A DNA stretch of 32,934 nucleotides from SAR324 cluster bacterium (GCA_028280735.1 JANQLH010000314.1:1-32934), one strand, 5' to 3'; positions 1-9,271 are shown, counted from the first letter of the stretch. Notes: a model not told the origin generated them from the letters alone. Translations and numbers: made by a program.

Positions 1-1
1 C

Positions 2-115
2 AGCGAAAATTACATCCGGGTTGAGGTTGATAATAAGGAAGACCTGAAAAACCAGATTAAAACGGTTTTGATAACAGACTCAAAGGAAGGAATAGCCATT
101 GGACAAATCCAATAA
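2..115 (+). CDS. 3' end of a CDS (5' truncated by the window), possibly a TRAM-like C-terminus of a MiaB/MtaB-type protein
   Basis: Open frame SENYIRVEVDNKEDLKNQIKTVLITDSKEGIAIGQIQ ending in TAA at 113-115. The NYIRVEV...V.IT....G.I pattern resembles TRAM tails of methylthiotransferases; this is inference from a short stretch. Confidence 0.45.
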   Translation, partial: SENYIRVEVDNKEDLKNQIKTVLITDSKEGIAIGQIQ

Positions 116-117
116 AA

Positions 118-159
118 AAGCCCCGGCAGTGATTTATACTAATTCACCGACCGGGGCTT
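118..159 (-). terminator. Rho-independent terminator for the minus-strand gene at 204-1214
   Basis: 9-bp GC-rich stem AAGCCCCGG (118-126) / CCGGGGCTT (151-159) with an inner GTGA/TCAC pairing. On the minus strand it is followed by a T run (GGGGCTTTTTTATTG). Confidence 0.8.
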
Positions 160-203
160 GAAACTATGGTTAGATTGGTTAGTTAATAGTTAACTAGAAA
201 CGT

Positions 204-1214
204 TTATTTTCCTCCGAATTGATTCTGAAAACTTATCTGTATTAATTCATCTTCCAATACTTTTAAAAGTTTTGAGGTACCAAACGAAATCACTTCGGTA
301 TAATGAACCGATTGTTCTTCCAATCGATTCTTTATTTCAGTGAATTTCTCGTGTTTGGGAAACATGGAGTAAAAGATAACCAAATCCTGCCGTGTTGTTC
401 GAAAAATGTTATCGATAAGCTCTGTCTTTTCCACATCTGCCCATTCCAGACTTAAACGACTGGGTAATGCATAGACATCTTTCAGCTTTTGTATAACCTC
501 AGGTCCACCACCTAGCACGGTTACGTTAAAGTTTCTGTTATCGGGGATTTTCACCGGCTTGAGCTGTTTGAGTTTGAGATCCCTTTCACCCTGGTATTCC
601 CTGACATCGTCATCTGACCAGGCAGACGATTTAACCAGGTTCAACCGGATATGCTCCAGGGTTTTTCTCAAATCCCTACCCATCCGGGTTTCGGTGTTTT
701 TTGCGTTGGTTTCGTTCATACGATCCACCAGCAATTGAACCACCACTTCATCCCTGTTGAATTCTTCGAACAAGTCAAAATCAGCCCAGATCTCATTGGC
801 GAAATCAGCCACCTCAAAAAAGCTATTGGTGTTCCTGAGCTGTTCCTCCAATCTGGCTACTTGTAATCTCACATACTTATCTCTCAATTCTTTCTTCGCA
901 TCATCGTTTTCATCTTCTTCCTGCTCCAGAATTTCCAGAGCCAGTTCTTTCTCGGCAATCAACTCAACATGTTCAAGATATCCGTCTATTTGTTGCAGGC
1001 TTTCTTGCAGACGGCTTTTAAACTCGTCATCCGGGTCAATTTGATTCAACAACTCAACCAATTCGTCCCTTCTTTTTTCCAGTTCCGGTCTTATCTCCTC
1101 TACTTTGGTTTCGATTAAAGATATATTGCTTTTACGGATATCCTGTTCATGAATGTAGTTTTTTGCCTGAACGATAACGCGGTCTATCGGTTCAAATAGC
1201 GATCTTAAATTCAT
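204..1214 (-). CDS. Coiled-coil protein with C-terminal DUF2325-like Rossmann domain, function unknown
   Basis: 336-aa ORF. Long charged helical N-terminus, then VTVLGGGPEVIQKLKDVY...DLVIFYSMFPKHEKFTEIKNRLEEQ resembling a DUF2325-type fold. Terminator immediately downstream. Confidence 0.75.
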   Translation of the reverse strand: MNLRSLFEPIDRVIVQAKNYIHEQDIRKSNISLIETKVEEIRPELEKRRDELVELLNQIDPDDEFKSRLQESLQQIDGYLEHVELIAEKELALEILEQEEDENDDAKKELRDKYVRLQVARLEEQLRNTNSFFEVADFANEIWADFDLFEEFNRDEVVVQLLVDRMNETNAKNTETRMGRDLRKTLEHIRLNLVKSSAWSDDDVREYQGERDLKLKQLKPVKIPDNRNFNVTVLGGGPEVIQKLKDVYALPSRLSLEWADVEKTELIDNIFRTTRQDLVIFYSMFPKHEKFTEIKNRLEEQSVHYTEVISFGTSKLLKVLEDELIQISFQNQFGGK

Positions 1215-1357
1215 TTTACATATACAGGTTTAAAAATTGTTAAAGAGTTAGTCTTACAAAAGCATTACAAATTTATTTAATTCAATAGCATACAATAGAA
1301 GCATTAGCTGCTTCTCTACATTAGCTAGTATACAATGCTGCCAATCCCCTAAGTCCG

Positions 1358-4300
1358 TTAATTCCGATACTCATCCCAGGCTTTAATTTTGAGTTCATCC
1401 AATGGTTTCCAATAAACCGCTTCGATAAATCTTTTTGCCAGCTGAATGTTCGTAATTAACGGAATGGCGTGATCCACAGCCTTACGACGGATTTGATAAC
1501 CATATGTGAGCTCTTCTTTCCTGAAGTTCTTAGGAATATTAATGACGAGATCAAACCGGTTATCTCCCAAAATTTCCAGTACGTTAGGTCCGCCCTCTTC
1601 ATCAGGCCAGATGGCGATATTCGCATCTATTCCATGTTCGACCAGAAATTTGTGGGTTCCGGTTGTAGCATACAAAGTTGTACCCATCTTTTGCAATAAC
1701 TTGGCAGAATCGATGAAATTGACTTTATTCTCCAATGGTCCGGTAGAAAGTAGGATTTTTTTCAACGGCATTTTGAAACCCACAGACCGCATGGCTTTCA
1801 GCAACGCTTCATGAAAATCATCACCTAAACAGCCCACTTCACCGGTGGAAGCCATTTCCACCCCGAGTATAGGATCAGCGCCAAGCAACCTGGTAAATGA
1901 AAAATGGGAAGCCTTTACCCCGACATAATCCAATTCCATGAATGAACCTGTGGGTGAAGAAACTTCCATTCCCAAAATCGCTTTAGTCGCCAATTCGATA
2001 AAATTCTGCTTGGTTACTTTTGATACAAACGGAAAGCTACGACTTGCCCTGAGATTACATTCAATGACCTTCACACTGTTGGCCTTGGCAATAAACTGAA
2101 TATTGAAGGGACCCGTAATCTGAAGGTTGTGAGCAATCTGTTTGGCAATATGCTTAATGCGCCTGGTGGTTTCCAGGTAGGTCCGCTGGGGCGGTAGCAC
2201 CAACGTTGCATCCCCGGAGTGAACACCGGCGTTTTCCACATGCTCTGAAATAGCAAACTGAATAATCTCTCCGTCCTTGGCCACGGCATCCAGCTCAATC
2301 TCCTTGGCGTTTGACAAAAACTTGGAGATCACAACCGGGTGGTCCTCGGAAAGACTGGCTGCTTTTTCCAGAAAAATATCGATCTCCTCATCACTCGTGG
2401 CTACACCCATGGCAGCGCCACTTAACACATAAGAAGGTCGAACCAGTACCGGGTATTGCACTTTCCCGGCGAAAGCTTTCGCTTCCTCTAGTGATGTGAG
2501 CTCACTCCATTCAGGCTGATCGATTCCCAAAGAATCCAGCATGCTGGAGAACTTATGACGATCCTCTGCCCTGTCAATCTGGCTGGCAGAAGTTCCCAAA
2601 ATGTTTGCTCCCATTTTCTGCAAAGGTAAGGCCAGATTATTGGAGACCTGACCTCCCATGGAGATGATAATACCTTTCGGTTTCTCTTTCTCATATATAT
2701 CCAACACCGTTTCCAAGCGAATCTCATCGAAGTACAGGCGATCCACTTCATCGTAGTCGGTTGAGACGGTTTCCGGATTATAGTTAATCAGTATCGAACG
2801 ATAGTTCTCCTGTTTAACGGTTTTAACAGCATTGACACAACACCAGTCAAACTCAACCGAACTCCCAATACGGTAGGTTCCCGACCCCAGCACCATCACA
2901 CTGGGCATACTTGATCCGAACACTATATCGTCTTCTGAAGCGTTATAGGTCAGGTAAAGGTAATTGGTCTGTGCAGGATACTCACCTGCCAGGGTATCGA
3001 TTTGTTTTACATAAGGCTTGATCCCGTAATTTAACCTCATCTTCCGAACAATGCGTTCCGAGGTGGCCAACAAGCTTGCGATTTGCGGATCGGAAAAACC
3101 AACGCGTTTGGCTTCTTCTATGACGTGTTTGGGGCACACACCACCTTCATACTCCTTCACCAGGCCCTCTACACGCACAATATTGGCAATCTTATGCAAA
3201 AACCAACGATCGATTCTAGTATGCTCGTGGATCTCCTCAACCGACATTCCGGCCTTCATGGCAAAGGGGATAGTAAACACCCGCTCGTCTGTGGGAGCTG
3301 TCAATTCCTTTATAATGTCATCTTTGTCTTTTTTTGCTCCCACATCATCAGGATTGGTTACGAGTCCCCAGGCGCCGGTATCCAGCATACGAATCGCTTT
3401 CTGCAACGCTTCCTGGAAAGTCTTTCCGATGGACATCACTTCACCAACGGATTTCATGCTGCTGCCAATTTCGGTGGAAACCATGCGAAATTTTTTCAAA
3501 TCCCAGCGCGGTATTTTAACCACCACGTAGTCCAAAGCGGGTTCAAAACACGCCATGGTTGAGAGAGTTATAGAGTTTTTCAACTCTGATAGACTGTAGC
3601 CAAGCCCCAATTTTGCAGCGATAAAAGCCAAGGGGTATCCCGTTGCCTTGGAAGCCAAGGCAGAGCTGCGGGATAACCTGGCGTTGACTTCAATCACCCT
3701 GTACTCTTCAGTATGGGGATCAAGAGCGTATTGAATGTTGCATTCCCCAATGACGCCGAGATGCCTGACTGTTTTGATAGCGATTTCACGAAGCTTGTGA
3801 TACTCGCTGTTCGTTAAGGTCTGACTCGGGGCGATCACAATTGATTCACCAGTGTGAATGCCTAGGGGATCAAAATTCTCCATGTTGCAGACTGTGATAC
3901 AGTTGTCGTAGCTGTCCCGCACCACTTCATATTCAACCTCTTTCCATCCCTTCAAATACTCTTCCACCAGCACTTGGGGGGTGTAAGAGAATGCGTTGGT
4001 AGCCAGCTTTCTGACTTCATCATCATTCTGGCACATGCCGGAGCCAAGACCACCCAAGGCAAATGCCAGTCGAATCATAACCGGGTAGCCTATTTCATTG
4101 GCTATGGTCAGGGTTTCTTCGACATTTGATGCTGCTTTGCTAAGCGGCACTTTGACATCAATTTCGTCTAACTGCTCAATGAAGCGTTCCCGATCCTCAG
4201 TTGCCTGAATGACAGAAATCGGGGTTCCCAGGACTTTGACATTGTATTTTTCCAAAATGCCCAGTCTGTCCAGCTCCATCCCACAATTCAAAGCGGTCTG

Positions 4301-4570
4301 ACCGCCAAACGAGAGCAGAATGCCATCCGGCTTTTCCTTTTTGATCACCCCTTCGATGAAGTCCGGTGTAACCGGTAAAAGGTAGACTTTATCTGCCAGA
4401 TGATCCGAAGTTTGAATGGTGGCAATGTTTGGATTTACCAGAATCGTAAAGATCCCTTCCTGCTTAAGCGCTTTAATCGCCTGACTTCCCGAGTAGTCAA
4501 ATTCACCTGCCTCGCCAATCTTTAAAGCTGCACTGCCCAATATGATTACAGATTTAATATTATGTTCCAT
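1358..4570 (-). CDS. carB: Carbamoyl-phosphate synthase large subunit
   Basis: 1070 aa with duplicated ATP-grasp halves (GSAALKIGEAGEFDYSGSQ / GSGTYRIGSSVEFDWCC, VIEVNARLSRSSALASKATGYPLA) and a C-terminal MGS-like domain. Adjacent to carA. Confidence 0.98.
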   Translation of the reverse strand: MEHNIKSVIILGSAALKIGEAGEFDYSGSQAIKALKQEGIFTILVNPNIATIQTSDHLADKVYLLPVTPDFIEGVIKKEKPDGILLSFGGQTALNCGMELDRLGILEKYNVKVLGTPISVIQATEDRERFIEQLDEIDVKVPLSKAASNVEETLTIANEIGYPVMIRLAFALGGLGSGMCQNDDEVRKLATNAFSYTPQVLVEEYLKGWKEVEYEVVRDSYDNCITVCNMENFDPLGIHTGESIVIAPSQTLTNSEYHKLREIAIKTVRHLGVIGECNIQYALDPHTEEYRVIEVNARLSRSSALASKATGYPLAFIAAKLGLGYSLSELKNSITLSTMACFEPALDYVVVKIPRWDLKKFRMVSTEIGSSMKSVGEVMSIGKTFQEALQKAIRMLDTGAWGLVTNPDDVGAKKDKDDIIKELTAPTDERVFTIPFAMKAGMSVEEIHEHTRIDRWFLHKIANIVRVEGLVKEYEGGVCPKHVIEEAKRVGFSDPQIASLLATSERIVRKMRLNYGIKPYVKQIDTLAGEYPAQTNYLYLTYNASEDDIVFGSSMPSVMVLGSGTYRIGSSVEFDWCCVNAVKTVKQENYRSILINYNPETVSTDYDEVDRLYFDEIRLETVLDIYEKEKPKGIIISMGGQVSNNLALPLQKMGANILGTSASQIDRAEDRHKFSSMLDSLGIDQPEWSELTSLEEAKAFAGKVQYPVLVRPSYVLSGAAMGVATSDEEIDIFLEKAASLSEDHPVVISKFLSNAKEIELDAVAKDGEIIQFAISEHVENAGVHSGDATLVLPPQRTYLETTRRIKHIAKQIAHNLQITGPFNIQFIAKANSVKVIECNLRASRSFPFVSKVTKQNFIELATKAILGMEVSSPTGSFMELDYVGVKASHFSFTRLLGADPILGVEMASTGEVGCLGDDFHEALLKAMRSVGFKMPLKKILLSTGPLENKVNFIDSAKLLQKMGTTLYATTGTHKFLVEHGIDANIAIWPDEEGGPNVLEILGDNRFDLVINIPKNFRKEELTYGYQIRRKAVDHAIPLITNIQLAKRFIEAVYWKPLDELKIKAWDEYRN

Positions 4571-4611
4571 TTTCCTTTTTGATTTTGATCGGAGTTGAAT
4601 TACGAGGTTTT

Positions 4612-5661
4612 TTAAAGCATGTTTACAAATTCATCAAATAAGAAGCTGGTATCGACAGGCCCCGGCATTGCTTCCGGATGAAACTGGACGCTTCGAATAG
4701 GTTTGCTTGAATGGCGGATACCTTCGTTGCTGCCGTCATTTGCGTTGAAAAACCAAGGTTTCCAATCATCGGGCAGTGTTTGATCATCAATGGCGTAACC
4801 ATGATTTTGAGAGGTGATGTAGCATCGTTTTGTTCCAACCTGAACACACGGTTGATTTTGTGACCGATGACCAAATTTAAGTTTGTAGCTTTGAGCCCCG
4901 GCGGCAAGTGACAGAATCTGATGTCCCAAACATATCCCAAACACGGGTTTGTCTTTGGAAAGCTGGGCCCTGACATTTTCTATGGTTTCCGGAACCATGG
5001 TTGGATCTCCGGGACCATTGGACAACATCAAACCATCAAACTCCTCCCTTGAAAAATCATAGTCCCAGGGAACTCTCAAAACAGATACCTTTCTGGAGAG
5101 AAAACTGCGAATGATATTCTTTTTGCAGCCTGTATCCACTAACACGACTCGTTTGTTAAAGTTTCCATATTCTTCAGGCTCAGTGATACTGACTTGTGCA
5201 ACCAGGTTTTCTTTATCAGGATCATAAAAAGGCACATCCCTACCCTTTATTACCAGTTTTCCCAGCTGAGTACCGGTTGACCTCAACTTTTTCGTAACAG
5301 CCCTCGTATCCACACCTTCGATTCCAGGAATTTTATGCTCAATCATCCATTTTTCCAAACTCCGAATGGCATTCCAATGCGAATAATCCCTGGTCAGTGA
5401 AGTTATGACCACGCCCTGTACATGAATTTTTTCTGATTCAAAATGATTCAGAAGATTGTCGATCCGACTATCATCAGGAACACCATAATTCCCGATTAGC
5501 GGATAGGTGAAAACAAGAATCTGTCCTTTGTATGAAGGATCGGTTAAAGTTTCTGGATATCCAACCATACCGGTGTTAAAGACAACTTCCCCGGAGATTG
5601 ACGTTTCGTAACCAAAATGTTTCCCGGAATAAACAGTTCCGTCTTCAAGAACTAACTCCAT
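4612..5661 (-). CDS. carA: Carbamoyl-phosphate synthase small subunit (glutamine amidotransferase)
   Basis: 349 aa; GFGYETSISGEVVFNTGMVGYPETLTDPSY-type N-terminus, class I GATase nucleophile motif FGICLGHQ and SVQFHPEAMPGP. 41 nt upstream of carB. Confidence 0.97.
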   Translation of the reverse strand: MELVLEDGTVYSGKHFGYETSISGEVVFNTGMVGYPETLTDPSYKGQILVFTYPLIGNYGVPDDSRIDNLLNHFESEKIHVQGVVITSLTRDYSHWNAIRSLEKWMIEHKIPGIEGVDTRAVTKKLRSTGTQLGKLVIKGRDVPFYDPDKENLVAQVSITEPEEYGNFNKRVVLVDTGCKKNIIRSFLSRKVSVLRVPWDYDFSREEFDGLMLSNGPGDPTMVPETIENVRAQLSKDKPVFGICLGHQILSLAAGAQSYKLKFGHRSQNQPCVQVGTKRCYITSQNHGYAIDDQTLPDDWKPWFFNANDGSNEGIRHSSKPIRSVQFHPEAMPGPVDTSFLFDEFVNML

Positions 5662-6016
5662 TGATTTACTCTTAGTTTGAATGATTTACTGCTGCAGGAT
5701 TTACCTAACTCTTCTAGTACTCCCAAAACCTCAGATTTAGGCGTTAAAAAACCACTTGTTATCTTTTAATAACAATAGCTTAACTACTATTGGGCAAGCC
5801 CGAATCATTCGCTAAACTTATTAACTGTATCGAAATAATTCATTTTTGGGTACGAGAAAATTTGGAGAATTCCGGATAGGTCAATCGCTGTAAATCCAGT
5901 TCTGGCAGAAGGTTACGCGAAACTGGTTTTTTGACCCACTTTCAGTGGTAACATTTTCTTGAGATGAGAACGAGGAATGGAAAAATCACCAAAACTAAAA
6001 ATCACCTGCCCCTATA

Positions 6017-6958
6017 TTATATTGTATAGTTTGATTCTATTGCTTCGAAAAACTGCTTGGATACATCAACGTCATTTTGTATTTGCTTGATCAACTCTTC
6101 AACTGAATTAAAGCGTTTTTCTTCACGTAAAAATTTAAGCGGATACACCGTTATCAGTTCGCCGTAAACATCTTCCCGGAAATCAAAAAGGTGTGCCTCG
6201 ACTTTCAAGGTCTTTCCGTTAAAGGTGGGATTAACACCAACATTGCAGACCCCATCATAACGAACGCCCTTGATTTCCACCTGGCAGCTGAACACCCCTT
6301 TTTTCAAAGGCAGCAAAACATCAGGTTCCAGATTCATCGTCGGGAATCCGATGGTATTCCCGATTTTCTTACCTTTTTGCACCATCCCTGATACGGACCA
6401 TTGCCGGCCCAAGTATTTTTCAACATTTCCGAAATCGCCTTCAAAGAGAAGTCTTCGAATCATGGTGCTGGAAACGGTAATCTCACCTATACGGACTGCC
6501 TCCAGCTGCTGAAAGGCGATATCCTGTTTTTCCGCCTCCTGTGCCATGAAGCTGGCTGAACCTTCACGAGCTTTGCCAAAATTGAAATCGTATCCAACAA
6601 TAATTTTTTTCAGGGAGACAAAACCAAATAACCGACTTAAGAACTCCTGAGAGCTTTGGGCGGCAAATTCGGGAGTAAAAGGAATAACAAAGCAGGCATC
6701 CAGACCGGAGTGTTCCAGGAACTTCCATTTGGTCTCGTTACCATATAGTTGCCTGAAAGGAATTTGTGATTGCAGGACTTTTTTCGGGTGCGGATCAAAG
6801 GTTACGATACCACCTTTTGCTTTTAACAGGTCTTTATCTGCAAGAACCTGGTTTACCAGGGCCTGGTGTCCCAGATGGTAACCATCGAAATTACCGATCG
6901 TGATAACCCAGTCACCTTCCAGTGAATCGCCCTTAAATGATTTGTGAATAAACTCCAT
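6017..6958 (-). CDS. ribF: Bifunctional riboflavin kinase / FAD synthetase
   Basis: 313 aa; VITIGNFDGYHLGHQALV nucleotidyltransferase motif, FDPHPKKVL, KKGKKIGNTIGFPTMNLEP riboflavin kinase motif. Confidence 0.96.
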   Translation of the reverse strand: MEFIHKSFKGDSLEGDWVITIGNFDGYHLGHQALVNQVLADKDLLKAKGGIVTFDPHPKKVLQSQIPFRQLYGNETKWKFLEHSGLDACFVIPFTPEFAAQSSQEFLSRLFGFVSLKKIIVGYDFNFGKAREGSASFMAQEAEKQDIAFQQLEAVRIGEITVSSTMIRRLLFEGDFGNVEKYLGRQWSVSGMVQKGKKIGNTIGFPTMNLEPDVLLPLKKGVFSCQVEIKGVRYDGVCNVGVNPTFNGKTLKVEAHLFDFREDVYGELITVYPLKFLREEKRFNSVEELIKQIQNDVDVSKQFFEAIESNYTI

Positions 6959-7008
6959 GTCCGGTCATTCTTAAACTTAAAATAGTGATCGTCTCTCTTA
7001 TTGTTATA

Positions 7009-7037
7009 ATTGTACTGCAATCGTGAATCCACGACAA
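7009..7037 (-). promoter_or_regulatory. Candidate sigma70-type promoter for ribF with a palindrome in the spacer
   Basis: Minus strand: TTGTCG (7037-7032), 17-bp spacer, TACAAT (7014-7009). The spacer and -35 overlap the inverted repeat TCGTG-AATC-CACGA (7021-7034). Confidence 0.4.
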
Positions 7038-7449
7038 CAAACAAGTACACCCGAACCCTGTTTAATAAAAAAAAGGGTGAAACCAGGCAGAAAATGAAGA
7101 TTTTTTGTTAGAGCCTTTTAAGCTTTAAAAACACTGTAATTCCACCAGTCAATAAATTAGAACGTAACAAGGTTTGAAAGATTCGGCAATTCACGTTTTA
7201 CCTTTAGCCCGCATCATCGCGTTTGGTTTCTTTTGCGCTTCAATTGAATAATTCTAAAGTATTCGCAGCTGTCAGATCGATCCAACAATTTGAATTGGTC
7301 ATTTAAAGAGTGCTATCATGAGACATCAACGCATCGTCTAAATCATTATTTCAACATGCTGTTTGCTTAAACCGCAATCAGCAATTACATTGCACGCTGG
7401 CTTCAGATTGGAAGCGCTTAAACTTTAGATTTACATTTTAAGGAAAAGA

Positions 7450-8181
7450 ATGGGCAGCAATAGGATTAAGAAACTGGGAGGAAACTTTGATAACACCGCA
7501 TTCAAGAAAATTCTCAAACAACTCAATGGAAGAGCCATTCTGGTTGTTGCCGTTATCAATAAAAACTGTGATGAATGTCAAAAACTGTTAAAGTTTGCCG
7601 GACAACTTGAAGCGGGTTTCATCGATAAACTACCGCAACTTGTCATGCTCTACGGCATTAATCCTACTCCTTTGGATGAATCCCCGAAAGGAGGCAAATC
7701 GGACAACTCAACGAATAGCGAGGAAGATGGAGAAGGTAAAAAAAAGAGAGCGTTGGCAGATTCGAGAGTCTTAAACTGGGATGAAATTCCCGAAGGACAC
7801 GGGTATGGAATCTTTTTGAATGAAACAGATATCTTGTACTATAAAGGCACGTTCAACCACGACGAATTTGCAACTAATATAATTGACAACCTAAGAAGAT
7901 TCAAATCCTCAATCAAAACTCTGGCCGGGTTGAATGCCAAAAACCTGTTTTTTAAAAAAAAGCGTACAGGCATCATTATTGAGACAAGCGGCGCCACTCA
8001 GCAATCCCAAATCATGGAGCTGGAAGAAAAAGTAAAATCATACGGAAACAAACTGACCACACCGGTTTATTTTTGCAAAGGAATCAACCAGGAGATAACG
8101 CTGGTCATTGCAGGAAAAACTCGATTCAGGATCAAAGGGCATAACCTTTCCAAATTTCTTAAAAAAATCAAAACGATGTAG
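7450..8181 (+). CDS. Hypothetical protein, possible thioredoxin-like fold with CxxC (CDEC)
   Basis: 243-aa ORF preceded by AAGGAAAAGA. AILVVAVINKNCDECQKLL...GYGIFLNETDILYYKGTFNHDEFATNIIDNL resembles a thioredoxin-like order; acidic/low-complexity insertion DNSTNSEEDGEGKKKR. Confidence 0.65.
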   Translation: MGSNRIKKLGGNFDNTAFKKILKQLNGRAILVVAVINKNCDECQKLLKFAGQLEAGFIDKLPQLVMLYGINPTPLDESPKGGKSDNSTNSEEDGEGKKKRALADSRVLNWDEIPEGHGYGIFLNETDILYYKGTFNHDEFATNIIDNLRRFKSSIKTLAGLNAKNLFFKKKRTGIIIETSGATQQSQIMELEEKVKSYGNKLTTPVYFCKGINQEITLVIAGKTRFRIKGHNLSKFLKKIKTM

Positions 8182-8896
8182 TTTGATGTTGATTCGGCAG
8201 CATCAAATCAACAAATTCGGGCAAGAATTCTCTCAACTTGTTTACCATAAGATCCAAGCTATCGCCCAGGGCAGGCACATAGGGAATCATACCTGCTGCT
8301 TCCTGACCTGCGAATGCTTCGATTTTTTCCCAGGTGTAAAACAAAAGATCCTGGTCTGTAATATTGCTGGCATTGTTGAAGACAATTGAATAATTCAATC
8401 CGGAATCCTTTAGCAGCTTTATTTCATATAAGTTTCGATAAAACTGATCCTGCAACGGATGGATTATCCAAATAACTGGCGCCCGGAGTTCCTTTAGCCA
8501 GTCGATAATCATGGATTCCTCGGTCACCGGAGAAAGAAGACTGGTAGGCAGTTCGACGTAGGTTTGTTCATAGGTTTCTTCCAGTATTGCAATTCGTTCT
8601 TTTACTATACTCCAGCTGATTCCTATACCGTCCCTGCGAAACGACATTTCGAGCGGATAATCTTCATGGGCACAATAAGGAGAAACCAGCGTCTCCATGG
8701 GCTCGTTTTTCATCAAACGACAAAATTTTTGACCGTCTCCCAATTGCTCCTTGGCATTCCTTTGGAGCGATCCTTTATCAAAGGGTTTAAAACCGGCGCA
8801 ACTGTTTCCGTTGGCGCCTGCCAATTTCAAAAGGGAACAAACAAGTGCTGTTTTTCCCGAGCCTGCCAATCCACCGACTATATAAGGTGATTTCAT
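8168..8896 (-). CDS. P-loop NTPase, dethiobiotin synthetase (BioD)-like
   Basis: 242 aa; Walker A GLAGSGKT, GFKPFDKG, VSPYCAHEDYPLEMS, VELPTSLLSPVTEE, LRAPVIWIIHPL, GMIPYVP follow the order of BioD/AAA_26 motifs. Confidence 0.75.
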   Translation of the reverse strand: MKSPYIVGGLAGSGKTALVCSLLKLAGANGNSCAGFKPFDKGSLQRNAKEQLGDGQKFCRLMKNEPMETLVSPYCAHEDYPLEMSFRRDGIGISWSIVKERIAILEETYEQTYVELPTSLLSPVTEESMIIDWLKELRAPVIWIIHPLQDQFYRNLYEIKLLKDSGLNYSIVFNNASNITDQDLLFYTWEKIEAFAGQEAAGMIPYVPALGDSLDLMVNKLREFLPEFVDLMLPNQHQTTSF

Positions 8897-8899
8897 TTC

Positions 8900-9271
8900 T
8901 TATCTCTCGCTTACCAGTTCTTCCCGAAGTCTTTGAATCACTTCCGGTTCTGTTTTAATTAGTTCCCTGTAAATATCGTTGACCGTCAGAAAATTCTTGC
9001 TCAACAACTCCTTTAAGTATTCGTTGCTTTTTAACCGATCCAGTTTTTCCTGTTCAATATAATCCAACAGGTTAATTTCCTTATCCCCGTCTCTGATTTC
9101 CATGTTTCGGATACTATCCTCACTCAAACCCGCCTCACGGGCTTTTTGAATGAGTTTAATAAGCTCTTCGACGCTGTAATACTTTCTTCTTCCGGTATTT
9201 GTAAGATCTTGGGTAAACACCGTTGATGTCAACACCAATGTTACAATCAACACAATAATAATGATTCTCAT
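8900..9271 (-). CDS. Small secreted/periplasmic protein of unknown function
   Basis: 123-aa ORF with N-terminal signal peptide (MRIIIIVLIVTLVLTSTVFTQ); stop lies 3 nt upstream of the BioD-like gene start. Confidence 0.7.
   Translation of the reverse strand: MRIIIIVLIVTLVLTSTVFTQDLTNTGRRKYYSVEELIKLIQKAREAGLSEDSIRNMEIRDGDKEINLLDYIEQEKLDRLKSNEYLKELLSKNFLTVNDIYRELIKTEPEVIQRLREELVSER

Noticed and set aside
3051-3562. Two 159-aa plus-strand ORFs inside carB
   Set aside because: Antisense shadow ORFs over conserved carB coding sequence.
5896-5948. Terminator-like CCAGTT...AACTGGTTTTTT and CCACT-TTC-AGTGG on the plus strand
   Set aside because: No plus-strand gene upstream needs a terminator, and the 6-bp stem with a long loop is weak.
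7051-7449. 400-bp non-coding gap searched for tRNA/ncRNA
   Set aside because: No GTTCRA-type T-loop, cloverleaf or strong hairpin with T run identified.
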